From Lithospermum erythrorhizon (Eukaryota; Streptophyta; Magnoliopsida; Boraginales; Boraginaceae), in contig JADFUC010000804.1 in assembly GCA_019722365.1 (NCBI GenBank), forward strand, positions 85,185 through 149,184: a stretch of DNA of 64,000 bases, in the 5' to 3' direction. Below, piece by piece: positions 37,298 to 49,989 of the stretch (its first letter is position 1; each line of letters opens with the position of its first letter). Below the pieces are notes generated by a model. The model had not been told where the DNA came from. It worked only from the letters and a program-made list of their open reading frames with translations, and searched no databases. Both the position numbers and the translations under genes were made by a program.

Positions 37298-37718
37298 TGT
37301 TAGAATAATGGGTATTGGTAATATGTATTATATTATGTGTATAAAAGCTATCTTAAAGGATTAGCCCGTAAAGTGATTGGTTTATTTATATTTAAGTTTA
37401 TTGGGCTTATTATTAGGTGACATAGTAGTATGAGTTAATATGTGTAGAAAGCAGGGTTATGATTACATTAGATGATGGGCGCAATAGTAATCATAGAACC
37501 CTATATTTGCATATATATAGGTCTTTGGGGTTAAGGTCACAATTCGTATGGTTTCTATTCTTTTACATCCATTCTTGAAATAACACGAGGAAGCTAGTAT
37601 AGAATTGGAGAATCCCGAAATCCCTTGATTCTTCCAATCACGATGGAACAAGGTAAACCGATATTATGTTTTATCAATTAATCTAGTATGAAGTATTGGG
37701 CATAAATTAAATTTAACA
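37298..37718 (+). repeat. 5' LTR of the TACCT Copia element
   Basis: Starts TGTTAGAATAATGGG and ends AAATTTAACA; PBS follows after two bases. A TATA-like CATATATATAGG is at about 37510. Confidence 0.9.
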
Positions 37719-40700
37719 ATTGGTATCATGAGCCACCTTCATATTGGATTGGTGATCAGCTGATACTTAACAGCTAGAACGAAGAATAAATATATGTTGT
37801 TTGAACTCTTAGTTTCTACAGAAGTATAAAATTGATGCGTTTTACTTCTGAACTTATTCATAATGTGTTCGATCTATACTTATGGGTTATTATTATTCCG
37901 TTGTTTCCGCTGCGAATTACATACAAATTATGATTTATTTTATTGGCTTATATATATTTATATATATTTGGTATTGTATGTTATTATGATTATAGTGAAT
38001 TTTTTTTTTCATGTTTATTTTACTTGCGTAATTAACATTATGTGAGCCAAAATAAATATGAAGTTATAAATTAAGGTTAATAATCATATTTAATTCTTGG
38101 CAATTATTATTAATATTGGAATTAATTTGTTGAAACAATAAGTTGCCAAAGTAACCTCTTTATTATTAAGTGAATTAATTCTCATATTGAGCTTCGGTTT
38201 GTGTTTGAATTCCATGCGATTACTAATCAACCCAAAGGAGGATTATTAATTTGGCCGGATTTTAAGCATACCTGTGGTAATAAATATGTAACAATTATAA
38301 ATTTTTCCATGTGAATGTTAAGTCGGTCCAAAGAAAGACTTAATATTTGACAGGATATTATTGTTAATATTTGATTACTACATCAAGAGTACCACTTACA
38401 AGTTAATTTTTTAAATCGAAAGACTAAAAATTAATAAGTCTTAGGCCAGTATCTTGTCATGGGATTAAGCCACTTATTGAATTTGATTATTATATTCTCA
38501 TCATATAAATTTTAATGTGAGCTTTATTATATTTAGAGTTAATACTTACATACATTATATGTCTGCCCGATATCAACTACATCCTATTACTAAATGGGAC
38601 CAAGCTTTAAAGGTGCGGAAAAATATTAATGTCTTGGTATGGATGAAACTTGCTTTAAGAGCGGATAAACCCAATTCTCTTACGGTGAAAGTACCGTTGA
38701 TCAAAAGCGGGACTTTGAGAAGTGGGATCGTTCTAATCGTATGTGTCTAATGATCATGAGGCGTGGAATTCCAGAATCATTTAGGGGTTATTGCGGTGAG
38801 GCATTTGCGAAGAGTTCCTTGAATAAATTGAGCAACGTTTTGTTAAAAGCGATAAAGGCGAAAGTTGAACTTAATTTCTACATGGTATAAAGGTACAAGG
38901 AACATAAGAGTACATCGTAGGATGTCTCGTCTTAGCCCCGAAACTAAGGCATAAGTTGGGCACAATGCGATGACTTCTTTGGTGCATTTAGTTTTGATCT
39001 CTTCTTGCACAATTTAGTCGGGTTTAAGGTTAGCTACAAGCCAGAAATGGTCTCTTGCTGAGCTCATATCGTTGTGTGCAAGAGAGGAAAGACAACGAGA
39101 GAAAGGCGAAAAGTGCTCATTTGGTAAGTGCCTTTAAAGGCAAGCAAAACAAAAGGAAAATTGATAAGGAAGCTGCAAGTGCTCCAGCACAAAAGAAACA
39201 ACAACACAATAAGCCTGAAGGTGTTAGTTGTTACTTTTGTAAGGCTGCTGGACACGTAAAGAAGGATTGTACCAAATATCACGCTTGGCGTGCAAAGAAA
39301 ATGCCAGCATCTGATTTTGGTTTGTTAAAGGTGGTAGCTTGATGCCCCAGCCATACTTGGTGGAGTAGATTACGTGCTACTACTGTATAAGTGTGTCTAT
39401 GCGAGGGGTTGCACGTTAATAAGCATCAAGTAAAGAAAGATTCATTTATGTGGGTGATGTAAATCGAGTTAAGGTTGAAGCAATAGGAACATTTAGATTG
39501 TTACTAAGGCGGATTGCTTTATTTGGATTTGAAAGATACTTTTCGTTGTGCGTCTTTTAGGCGAATTTAGTTCTATTTCTGTGGACAAATCTTGCTATTC
39601 TTGTTCATTTAGAAATAATCAGGGTCTATCTTTAAATTCGAGATATTATTAGTCTTTGGTTCTTTGTCTTACTATGACAATCTATATTTATTTGAACACT
39701 GGCCTTCTTATAATCTTGCATACAAGTTTAAGAGGTACAAGCGAAAATTAGCCCAATGAAATTACGCTACATTATGGCACAACGTTTAGGAATATATCTG
39801 ACAAAGAAGAATTGAAAGGTTTGTGTCAAATAAAATTCTTGATCCCACTTGATTTTTAATTTTCAAACATGTGATGAATAGTAAGGAAGCAGACAAACAC
39901 AAGGAGATTTGAAGCCAATCGAGCTATGGGTGTCTTAGAACTTATTCATCTGGGCATATGGACCATTTTCCCTACGCTGACTAGAAATGGTCAGCATTGA
40001 CCTATAACGTTCATAGATGATTTTTTCTCGATATGGCTATCTTTATCTCGTTCATGAAAAGTCTCAATCAATGTCCCAAAAATGATTTTGAAAGAAACCA
40101 AATGCAAGAGGTTCCATATGCTTCACCAGTGGGGAGCCTTATGTATGCGCTCCCGAGTTTATGCAGCGTCCGGATATTGCGTACATTGTTGGCATGTTAG
40201 GCAGATACTTATGCAATCCGGGTTTGAATCCTTTGGAAGGCCGATCGAAAGAGGTAATGCGATATCTTGAAAGAACAAAGCATTACATGCTCGCTATATA
40301 AGAGATAAAGTCGAGATAGAGATCATTGGGTACTCGACTCGGATTATCTTTGGATGCGAGAGACGGTTCGAGATCCACCTCGAGGGGTATGTTTATTTGG
40401 TTCTTTGGAGGAGCTATATCCACGGAAGAGTGCCATGAGGAACTTATAGCAGCCTAACATAGAGCGAGTTTATAGCATGTTTGAGGCATCAATCATGCTT
40501 TATGGTAATGGAATTTAGTCCTTTGAATTCACGAATAGTAGATGGTATTGAAAGACTACTAAAGATTTTTTGTGACAATAGGTCTGCAGTGTTGTATTCT
40601 AATAACAACAAAAGTTCGTCAAAGTCAAAGCACATTGACATTAAGTTTCGAGTTGTTAAAGCGGGTTCAGAGTGGAAAAATGTCTATTAGACATATTGAA

Positions 40701-41221
40701 CAAACTCTATAGTTATGAATCCGCTTGCAGGGATTACCACCCAATGTCTTTCATGAGCATCTTTTCGTATAGATTAATGATGTCGTTTGATGATATTCGA
40801 GTTTAGTGGGAGTTTGTGTTAGAATGTTCATTTTGTTAAAGACAAATTTTGGTTTGGGATTTTATGTTTCTTGAGAAATAAAAAGTTCGGAGTCTATGGT
40901 TCACTACGTGCTTATGTTTTTGTATGATCTCACTCCGGAGAATTTAGTAGGACTAATTGGAAATAGATATGTTAAGATCACATTACATGTAATTTTCATG
41001 CTACACATCCATACTTGATCTATGTCATTTGGTTATGTCCATATACGTGATCATTGAGGACATAGTCACGATAGAGATGACAAAAGTTTCAATGGTTCTA
41101 TGTTGGCATAATTAATGGACGGGATTGTTTAGTGATACCTTTGGTTATGATAGCAAAGTTTCTTTGAGCTCCTAAGGTTATACATATTTCATAAGGAAAT
41201 ACATGTGCCCAAGTGGGAGAT

Positions 41222-41636
41222 TGTTAGAATAATCGTGTGGGCTAACATGTATTATAGTATGTGTATAAAAGCTATCTTAAAGTTAGCCCGTAAAAGTGAT
41301 TGGTTTATTTATATTTAAGTTTATTGGGCTTATTAGGTATTGTAATTAGTATGGGTTAATATGTGTAGAAACCCGGTTATGATTCTATTAGATGATGGGC
41401 CTAATAGTAATCATAGAAACCCTATATTTTCCTATATATAGGTGCTAAGTTAAGGAGTCCCAGATTAAATATGGTTTTTGTTCTTTTGCATCCATTCTTG
41501 AAGAACACAGAGGAAGCCATATAGAATTGGAAGATCAAATCAACGGTTCTTCAATCCCGATGGAACAGGTAAACCCCGATATTATGTTTTATCCATTAAT
41601 CTAGTATGAAGTATTGGGTATAAATTAAATTTAACA
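41222..41636 (+). repeat. 3' LTR of the TACCT Copia element
   Basis: Starts TGTTAGAATAATCGTG after the PPT AAGTGGGAGAT and ends AAATTTAACA, followed by TACCT. Confidence 0.9.
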
Positions 41637-41641
41637 TACCT

Positions 41642-42537
41642 TACAAACTTTAAGATATAAATAGTTGTTTCAATGTTAATGGTTAAGTTTACTTGATCAT
41701 AAAGTACTACCATCTCTTGTCGCTGACTTAGAAACGAGACCTTGTCGAATCAAGAAGGCTTCTTTTTAAGCTTTATTTGTTCCAGCTGAGCATGCCTGAG
41801 AATGATAGATCGTGCTTCAACTTCTTCCTCGATGAATTTTGGTGGAAATATTCTGATATATTACAAAATAATAGATTGTATTTTAATTATATGATTCAAA
41901 TTGTTATTTAATATTGAATATTCTTAAATGTATATGGATAGAGCATGAGGTATTTATATAATGATAAATAATATCCTCCTATTTATAAAAGTGTGAGTTG
42001 TATTTCTTTCATTTTTACATTACTAATTATTATATTACCCTTATTATAATAATTTCTATTGATGGAAAAATATATTTCTAAGATTTAAAGACTCGCATAA
42101 CAATTGATAATTAATAAGTTAAAAGTTGGCGCCGAAATTACATAATAACGAATATAGTTGGAGTTATCTCTTTCTTTTATAATATGTGCTAGATTTACCA
42201 CTTTCATACTTATGCTAATTACCATATGTTTATTATCAACATCTTCATTCAATTATATAAAAAATATTCAACATATTTATCAACAGATAAAAGTGTTTGA
42301 TATAATACTGCCTTTGATTTTTAATTTTATAAAAATAAGTAAATTTTATTTTAATGCAATGAATTAGTCTACTCATACTAAATTTTTTGTATGATAATTA
42401 TTCAATTATAAATTGAAAAATAATTTTCTAATTCAAAAAATTACTATTAAAGAATATATATCTAAATTATTATGTGATATTTTGTATTACATTTCAACAA
42501 TTGAAATAAAAAAAAGTGTCAAGTTACATATCTAATA
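41642..42537. other. AT-rich spacer, nothing recognised
   Basis: It continues the DNA interrupted by the Copia insertion at 37293. Strongly AT-rich, with no coding frame or element end. Confidence 0.4.
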
Positions 42538-42758
42538 CTCCCTCCATCCCTAATAGATTGTCAAAGGTTTAAATTTAGATTTTTCACATATTAAATATTA
42601 AATTCAAATATTTTTATTTCTGTTGTATAATATTTGGTACAAATTATCAAATAATAATATTTTCAAATCAAAATTATGTTTATTGATGAAATCGTAAAAT
42701 TTTGTTACTTTAGACACTTAAAATCAAGCATGACAATCATTTAGTATGAAAAAAGTAA
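42538..42758 (+). mobile_element. Stowaway-like MITE
   Basis: Left end CTCCCTCCATCCCTAATAGA follows a TA dinucleotide (42536-42537). The right end is a degraded inverted copy (GACAATCATTTAGTATG, about 42732-42748) followed by TA. About 220 bp and AT-rich, with the size and terminus of Stowaway MITEs. Confidence 0.55.
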
Positions 42759-44238
42759 TAGATTTGGATATTTTATTTCAAAAATTTAATTTTTTATTAT
42801 ATATATAACATGTTAGTTTTATGCTTAATAAAAATATCTTTATCTAAAAATTTTTTATGCTTAATTAAAAATATCTTTATCTATAAACTATAGATGCAAT
42901 AATTAATTAGAGTTGAATTCAATATGAAAAGAAATTTTTAAAAATCAATCTTCCTTATTTAATATTGATTACTTATTAGTAAACTAAATAAGAGTATATT
43001 GTCATATTAATGCTTATATTAGTTTTCACTCTATATGAAATATAATTCATTGATATTATGATTAAAAATCATTGCATGAATATGTATATTATAGGTATAT
43101 AATCAACTTTTTATTGATGAGCATTCGATGTACAAATCGGGTACCCACATCACCGATTTGAGATGATTTAACATCTTTTACGTAGAAGTTGTTATTTATG
43201 TTTGGACATTTTTAAAAGTTTCCATATCAAGTAATTAATCACATATATACTATTAGAAGTTCTTTTAATTAAAAAAATTATTGCGCAATATATAGATTTT
43301 AAAATAGGTATGTCATCTTTATTTCCATTGATTTCGATATAATTAATTTAGATATTTCACATTCGAGCAAAAGGACATCTAATGTAACCTCTTTGGTACA
43401 TTTTAACGTGGCTAAAATTTAGAGAATTTCATAAAAAAACTTGATATTATTTAGTTTTGTGCAAATATTAGTCAATTATTAATTAAAATATGTTAAAATG
43501 AATGCATAAAATAAAATTGAATAGTAGAAATATGAATAATTTATCTTTCGTAAAGAAGACATAAATACTTACGTCGCAGCCTTACATATATTTAAGTATG
43601 AATAAAAGCATTAGATGTATCCAATATATTATTTAAATAATTGAATATTTTATTATTTAAAGAGAATAATATGTTAATGTAATTGTACTTTTATCAATAT
43701 TTTGTAAGGAAAATATAACATTAAACGCTTGTATAATATGTTTAAATAAATTAAAATAATTTACATACAATCTTATTACTTTGTTATATAACTTGACAAA
43801 TATTATTAGTTAAATGATATATTATTTAACTCAAAACATTATCGATGATAACATTCCAAATTATAATATGCAAAATAAATTATATTTAAGTATATGATAA
43901 GTTTAATAAGTATAACATATAACACTAATTGGTAAGTTGGTTGATATTGGTGGTTGTGAGTTGAACTTTGGACCTCGAGTTAGAAGAGTAAGGCGAATGT
44001 TGGCTGCGATAATGACCATGTGCCAGCTGTCATATGCTTAAAAAGCAATTTATTGTGCATATTATAATTTGGAATATCATCGATAAAGTTTTGAGGATTA
44101 AATCTGAATTCAAGCAGACTTACTATCAAATTGATCTAAAATTGTTGCTAAACTACAAGTTCATTATGATTTAACTGATAAATCAATTATGTTGAGTCGA
44201 GATATAAGTAAATTTGTTGGGGAATCGAGTAAACCATT
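42759..44238. other. AT-rich intergenic DNA
   Basis: Very AT-rich with no long coding frames. Only 43930-44030 is of normal composition, and I could not assign it. No RNA gene or repeat end is convincing. Confidence 0.4.
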
Positions 44239-46890
44239 TGTTGGAAAAGTGCTATTAAATGCAGTTTCTTGTTGTTGTTTCGAAGTTGAACTTGGGTCGG
44301 GACAGCGAGTCCTACCGAGAATCGAGCGGTATGTTGTTTAGCGAGGCTTTCGGGAGAATGGTTCGGGACTTAGTTGGGACATGGACGAGTCTGGAGTATA
44401 GAAGTAGAGATGCGGTTCGAGAGAGTTTAGGGACTTGACGAGTCGATGCGTAGTCTTTATGCGGATAGGTTTACGTTTAGGTGGGTTTGAGCTTTACATA
44501 AATATCCCACTCCACTTGGTTTTGAATAATGTAGGTTGAGTTTGTTCTTTACAGGTTTCTCTGTTCATCACAGTATTGTTTTACGGGTTTCTCTGTTAAA
44601 TGCAGTGTTGCGATATCTGTAATACGTTGGTATAGTCTAAGTTATTCTATATACGAGGCATAGTTTGCTCAAATCGAGAGCTAGTTTTAGCTCGAGTCTA
44701 TAATCGTTCCTCCCGTTATAGTGAAATACGTTACGTAGCTCTTCCGTGGATTATTCCTAACAACACATTGTTAGGATACCACGATTAAATCCCATGTCTC
44801 TTTATTTTCGATTAACTTTACTTAATTTCTTGTCTTAGAATTCACAATTGTCTATTATAAAAAATTCGCTTCGGCAGATTTACTAACAAACTAGTATCGA
44901 GAGCTTGAATTGGTCAGCCGAAGAAGATGAGTGGTGAAAGTATTATTAAAATTGAGAGGAGAAAGCTTGATTTCGGTCTACGGCAAATCAAGGCAAGAGG
45001 CGCTCTTTGAAGCGAGAGGGGCTATGGGTTCCTCACGATGAAAGGTCTGCCGGCACCGTTACCTTATAACATGGCTAGTCACAGAGGCCACATTTGACAT
45101 TGATTCTACCGGTTTTGGATGATGAGGTTATCCTGAGAGGTTGCGGGAGGAAGATGCATTGCGGTGTGGTTGAAGCTTGAGAGTACGTATATGACGAAAG
45201 CTTGACCAATAAGTTGTTATTGAAACACGTCCATTTGGGCTAAGAATGCGAGGAAGGTACGTCACTTAATATACTATGGGATTAGCTCGGTTAGGATTAG
45301 GATGATATATTACACATTGGACAGGTTAGACAATTGCCTCGTGACTACAAATTTGTTATCTACGAGGTTTGTTAGACGAAGGGTTCCTTTCTTAAGAGAA
45401 GGTGAATGGTTGATTGTCTACAAAATTTTGAATGTGATTCTAAAGGTGTGAAAGCGTGGAACTTTGTATGTTTTGCAAGGTTCAACGTTTTTAGATCTAA
45501 TGGTGTTGGGAAGCAGTGGACGATCAGAATTTTGGAGTCGATGGTAAGTCGGAGGGGCACTTCTCGATCACTTTCGGTGGAAAATACTCCGGTGGCTTCA
45601 AGGATTTTGGTTGAACATCACGAGGGTAGCTCGAAGGATGGCCTCAAAGAACTATCGTCACAGTACCTTCGAGAGGAGTGCACGACAATGGGGAGGATTA
45701 GCTCGTGCTTTCACAGTTCTTGAGAGGAACTTCGGTTCTCGTGTGTCATCATTCTTTGAGTATTGAGACTATTCAATGGTAGCTTGTCATTAGAGAGGAA
45801 ATTTCATCACTTCGAGAGTCGATGATCAAAGGAAGGGAGGCGCTTTCAATCTGACGTCTAGGAAAATTTGTATGACTTGCATTTCTTATGTTAGTGGGAT
45901 AGAAAGTAGGCATACTTTGGTATACTAGTTCTGATTCTGGTTCTTCACACATGATTGATGTTGTTAGTAGTGGAATATCAATAGGTAGTGGTGAGGATTC
46001 TGCAGGGGGTGTTCTAACGATGGTTGGACTTGCCAATTGATATGTTCTGGTAATTGTCCGGTGATAGGGCAATATGTGAGGAGTTGCTGACTAAGCATTG
46101 TCTATCTACGTGTGTTCATCTTGACACGTCACGGTACTTTTTAGGTACATCATTTCCTTTATCACGGAGCACGTGCGGTACTTTGGGTACATCCCCGGTG
46201 CCTTATGGGAGTTCTAGTTTTCGATATATGTGGAGGATTTAGGTACGAGGTGGAGATTTGTTTGAAAAGAGTCTTGAATCTGGTTTACTTTTATTGTTTT
46301 AAAGAGTTCGGGACTTGGCAAGTCATACAGAATCAGTCAGTGGTATCTTTGTTTAGAGTAGGCTTTCGAGAGAGATGGTTCGGGACTTAGTCGGGACATG
46401 GATCAAGTCCCGATAAAAACATGATGCGGTTCAGAGAGTTTAGGGACTCGAGTCGGGACTTGACCAAGTCACAGAGACCAAGAATCCGATGCGAGAATTA
46501 CGATGCGGATTAGAGTTTCTATTTAGAAGCGATTTAGTGCTTTATAAATATCATGTAGCTTGGTTTTGAGTCGCCCAATCATAAATTAAAGGTGTATTAG
46601 CGATAGAATAGAGAATTAGTGTTCTTGTAAGCAGATCTTGTTATTGATAGCGAGAGGCATAGTTTGCTCAAATTGATAGCTAGTTTTTAGCTCGAGAGAG
46701 TCTGCATGTCATTCCTCCGTTATAGTGAAGGCACGTTGCGTGGCGTGCTTGTGTGGATTAGTCTTCAGCATTTGTTAGGGATCTGCTTTACGTTAAATCT
46801 CTGTCTTTTTATTTTCAGTACTTTACTTAATTCCTCGTCTTAGAATTCGCAATTGTCTGTTATAGCAAATTCGCTTCCGCCGTTATAACA
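44239..46890 (+). mobile_element. Short Copia derivative with target duplication CCATT
   Basis: LTRs of about 650 bp (44239-44888, start TGTTGGAAAAG) and 632 bp (46259-46890, start TGTTTGAAAAG, end TTATAACA) share 'cgggacttagt.gggacatgga' and 'gctagttttagctcgag' motifs. The flanking 5 bp duplication CCATT is exact (44234-44238, 46891-46895). A degraded PBS TAGTATCGAGAGCT is at 44892, followed by a Copia-like Gag start (about 44926, SGESIIKIERRKLDFG). The internal part is only about 1.37 kb, with a possible RT-like piece near 45780. A purine-rich GGTGGAGATT precedes the 3' LTR. It is a non-autonomous deletion derivative of the family that also left the lone LTR at 19693. Confidence 0.85.
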
Positions 46891-47458
46891 CCATTAATAC
46901 CTCGTTTAACTTTCGTCTTAACACCTTTTACGAGTCGAATTGTATCGTTAAATAGGAAAAAGGCCGGTTCGTTAATTGAATTGCATAAAATAGGAAAAAG
47001 ACAGGCTCGTTAATCGGACGTTAATAAAATCGCATAAAATTGCAAATCGTTTCGATTCCACTCTCAAAAGGTGCTTGGACTAAAGTTAGGCCATGTTTGG
47101 TATCTATTTAGTATTAGATTAGGTGTTAGAACATGTTTGTTATATACTTTAGTAGAAGGAATTAATCGGTTTTAGCAGCCGAATCTGAAGCGAATAGCAG
47201 TCGCGTGTAATTGTGACCGGTTAATTCTGAGCCGAATAAGTGCACGAGCCGGTTTTAACAAGCCATAAACGGTTTACTCGGTTTTCTAACAACTATTGGT
47301 ATAGGAACCAAGTGGTTGAGCTCGAGCATATATAGAGCAACCTGTAGCTCAATTGATGGATCAAATTACGACGCATCATTTTGTTCATATCGCTTTCCCA
47401 CATTACATTCCATTTCTTTGTCAAGAATTCAAGATAAACCAGGGCCTCATATTTATTC
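46891..47458 (+). promoter_or_regulatory. Upstream region of the formiminotransferase gene, TATA box at 47328
   Basis: 570 bp lie between the Copia element and the start codon. A TATA-box-like CATATATAGAGC is at 47327-47338, about 120 bp before the ATG, predicting a 5' UTR of roughly 90-95 nt. No other transposon end is clear, so the Copia insertion sits just outside the core promoter. Confidence 0.45.
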
Positions 47459-49155
47459 ATGTCTCTAATTGAATCAAATTTTACAGATCCATCTTCACCT
47501 TTTGCAGCAAAACTTGCTGAAACAACTCCAAAATTGAACACAACCAAACAGGTAAAAAATTGTTACAAAACAATGATAAAACCTCTTCTTTTAGCATGCT
47601 GCAAAGTCTACATATCAGAAAGCAGAAACAAGGCAGCCTTAGCATCAATAGAGAAAGCAGCCAAACTGTTCCCAGAAGCACCAATTATCAACAAATTTGA
47701 AGATGATTCTTACAACAGAATTGGTTACACACTTGTGTCCAAAATGGTACCAGAGGAGCCATCTCCACTTAAAAATGCAGTGTTTGAAATGGTGAAAGCT
47801 GCTTTTGATACCATTAATCTTGAATTGCATTGTGGGACACATCCTAGGCTTGGTGTTATAGACCATATTTGTTTCCATCCACTTGCTGGGGCTTGTTTGG
47901 AAGATGTTGCAGGCTGTGCCAAATCTTTAGCTGCTCATGTTGGCTCTACTCTTCAAGGTTTGTTTATCACATTCGATATTTAAATATTGAATTTTTATTT
48001 TAAAATTGTTTGAGTGGATTCTGTATTTTGGGTTACTATAATTCGTTGTTACATCTACCTTAACATGTTTCAATGCTTTTAAGAGAGCCTCGTCTGAGTG
48101 GGCTAAGGACGCAGCCTTAACCCTTGTGATAATAAGGACAGTAGGTTGAATTCCAAATTGACCTAAGAGTAAAGTGCTAGCACCATCTTTAATTCCTTGT
48201 TAGAAAACCATTTTTACTTGTGTTTGTGCGAGTGTTCTTAATTTGGATTACGAAAATCTTATCCATTCATTACTCCTTGCTGTGAGAAAATTCAACATTT
48301 GGATAATAAAAATGGATATTTTTTTTTCTGCAATAATATCTAAATTACCTAATGGAGGAATTAAGACCAGCCTTGCATTAATGTTTACTGCAATTCAGCA
48401 GGTAATGTCCTATTTGAAGGGAATAAAACTGTTTATTAATCCTAGTATGTTGTTATGAGAAGCTTGGTCATAGTTTCGTAAATTGACGTATGTTCTCCTT
48501 TTACATATGAGATCAGGATTTAGCAAGTTCTTTAATTGAAACTCTACTTACATATAGTGAAGTGACAACTCTATAATAATTATACCACAAACTTCTTTCC
48601 AATTATATGTACTTATCAAGAATGCTAATGATATAAAAATAGCCTGCAGTTCCTACCTTTCTGTACGGAGAAGCACATCAGGAGAGAATGTCTCTCGATT
48701 CCATAAGAAGAGAACTTGGTTACTTCAAGCCTAATTCAGATGGGAACCGGTGGGTAGGTGGACCAAATTCAGAGGCTCTACAACTGAAACCAAACGAGGG
48801 CCCTGGACAAGCGTTTCATCAGAAAGGTGTTATAGTGATTGGAGCAACAAGATGGGTTGATAACTACAATATTCCTGTCTTTGCAAATGATGTATCAGCT
48901 GTTCGCAAAATTGCAAAGAGGGTCAGTGGAAGGGGAGGTGGCCTCCCCACTGTGCAATCTATGGCACTTGCTCATGGTGAGGGAATATTTGAGGTTGCTT
49001 GCAACTTGCTGGATCCAAGCAAAGTTGGAGGTGACCTTGTACAACTAGAAGTTGAGCGGCTAGCTGCAGAACAAGGTTTCACTGTAGGGCAAGGATATTA
49101 TACTGATCTTTCACAGGAGAATGTTATTGAAGCTTACTTGAAGTCACTCAAATGA
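47459..49155 (+). CDS. Formiminotransferase-domain protein (plant FTCD-like)
   Basis: Plant relative of the formiminotransferase half of animal FTCD, a folate-dependent formimino-transfer enzyme. The plant substrate is not established by sequence alone. Two exons, 47459-47957 and 48650-49155, joined in phase (CAA G|TT CCT) with GT-AG borders, give 334 residues, close to other plant members. The first ATG follows an in-frame TAA at 47435. Seen: LLLACCKVYISESRN (~residue 41), IINKFEDDSYNR (~77), HCGTHPRLGVIDHICFHPL (~122, the family's HPR(L/M)G active region), PTFLYGEAHQER across the splice (~168), IRRELGYF (~185), NEGPGQAFHQKGVIVIGA (~214), GRGGGLPTVQSMAL (~257) and a C-terminal TDLSQENVIEAYLKSLK. 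No transit peptide is obvious. The gene appears intact; the cyclodeaminase half is absent, as usual in plants. Confidence 0.92.
48083..48155 (+). repeat. Possible tRNA-derived SINE head in the intron
   Basis: The stretch GTCTGAGTGGGCTAAGG (A-box-like) followed about 45 bp later by AGGTTGAATTCC (near the B-box consensus) has the spacing of a Pol III tRNA-type promoter. It does not fold as a tRNA by eye and no tail or target duplication was identified, so this is tentative. Confidence 0.3.
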
Positions 49156-49989
49156 GAAAAAAGTGGCATACTCAAGTTCTGAATGTCAATTTGCTAGTCC
49201 TTTTTGGAATTGACATCATTTGGAGGATTGGGTCTCAATGTCACATACTCAAATGTGACATAAGGAGCCACAAAGCGTATAGGTTTGCTCCTGTTTCCCA
49301 ACATGCAAGGTTTGCACTTCATTTGTATCTGTTTGTATGTTACTCATGTCTACTTTCAGTATGCAGATCAATAATTGAACTAGTAAGCATCAGCATTCAA
49401 TCAACTAAAAGTAAGAAATGTGAATTCACCATGGCATGGATTGTTATTCCAATTTATCCCGACTTAGGAACATATATTCACCAAGAGTCTCTGAGCAAAA
49501 AAACACCTTGCCGAATCAATACAATTTGTAAATAGAATCGTTTACTATGCAAGAGAATTCTGTTCAAGTTGATTATTTGAGTTTTGATTCTATTAACGTG
49601 TTCAACTAGATTAGTTAAGATGTATTTATTTAATTTTTGGTGTTCAGAAGACGAAATCCCTTCAAAAGACCCAATTCTCATACAGGATTTTTGTTCGAGC
49701 CAATATTTTACCTTTTGACTCTTTAGCATGTTGAAGATGAAGTAATGTTTCTAATAAAAGAGAAATCCAAAACTAATTAGAAACAAATGAACTGACGGAA
49801 GCTACTCTAGATTACTAGAACTTAAAAAGTCGTAAGTCTTCGTTTTACATGAAGAAAAAGATAGAATCTGCTCTTGAAATGTGTCAGTTTGAGCAATCCA
49901 AAACAGAAATGGGAATCTAAAAACACAAGTATCAGATTTACAAAATGAAAATAGGGAGCTAAATCTTATACTTGAAAATGTTACTAGGC
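49156..49989. other. 3' flank between the formiminotransferase gene and STA1 fragment 1
   Basis: It should contain the 3' UTR of the upstream gene. No gene, repeat or element end was recognised. Confidence 0.4.

Larger units (their letters stand above)
37298..41636 (+). mobile_element. Ty1/Copia element with both LTRs and target duplication TACCT
   Basis: LTRs of 421 bp (37298-37718) and 415 bp (41222-41636) start TGTTAGAATAAT and end TTTAACA. They are flanked by the 5 bp duplication TACCT (37293-37297 and 41637-41641). The PBS TGGTATCATGAGCC is at 37721, matching the initiator-Met type, and the PPT AAGTGGGAGA is at 41211. Inside are gag pieces (about 38517-38900), a CCHC knuckle CYFCKAAGHVKKDC (39229-39270), RT/RNase H pieces (about 40100-40290), and the RNase H end with CDNRSAVLYSNNNKSSSKSK (about 40568-40640). 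About 4.3 kb total with protease, integrase and most RT missing or unreadable, so it is non-autonomous. The two LTRs differ by many small changes. Confidence 0.9.

Noticed and set aside
43925..44030. Possible tRNA gene (GGTAAGTTGGTTG and TGAGTTGAACTTTGG words)
   Set aside because: No cloverleaf stems or CCA-side acceptor pairing can be drawn, and the B box departs from GGTTCGA.
47083..47330. hAT-type MITE suggested by GGCCATGTTTGGTA
   Set aside because: No matching inverted end or 8 bp duplication could be found.
47293..47922. Minus-strand open frames opposite the formiminotransferase exon 1
   Set aside because: Shadows of the real plus-strand exon; no plant family resemblance.
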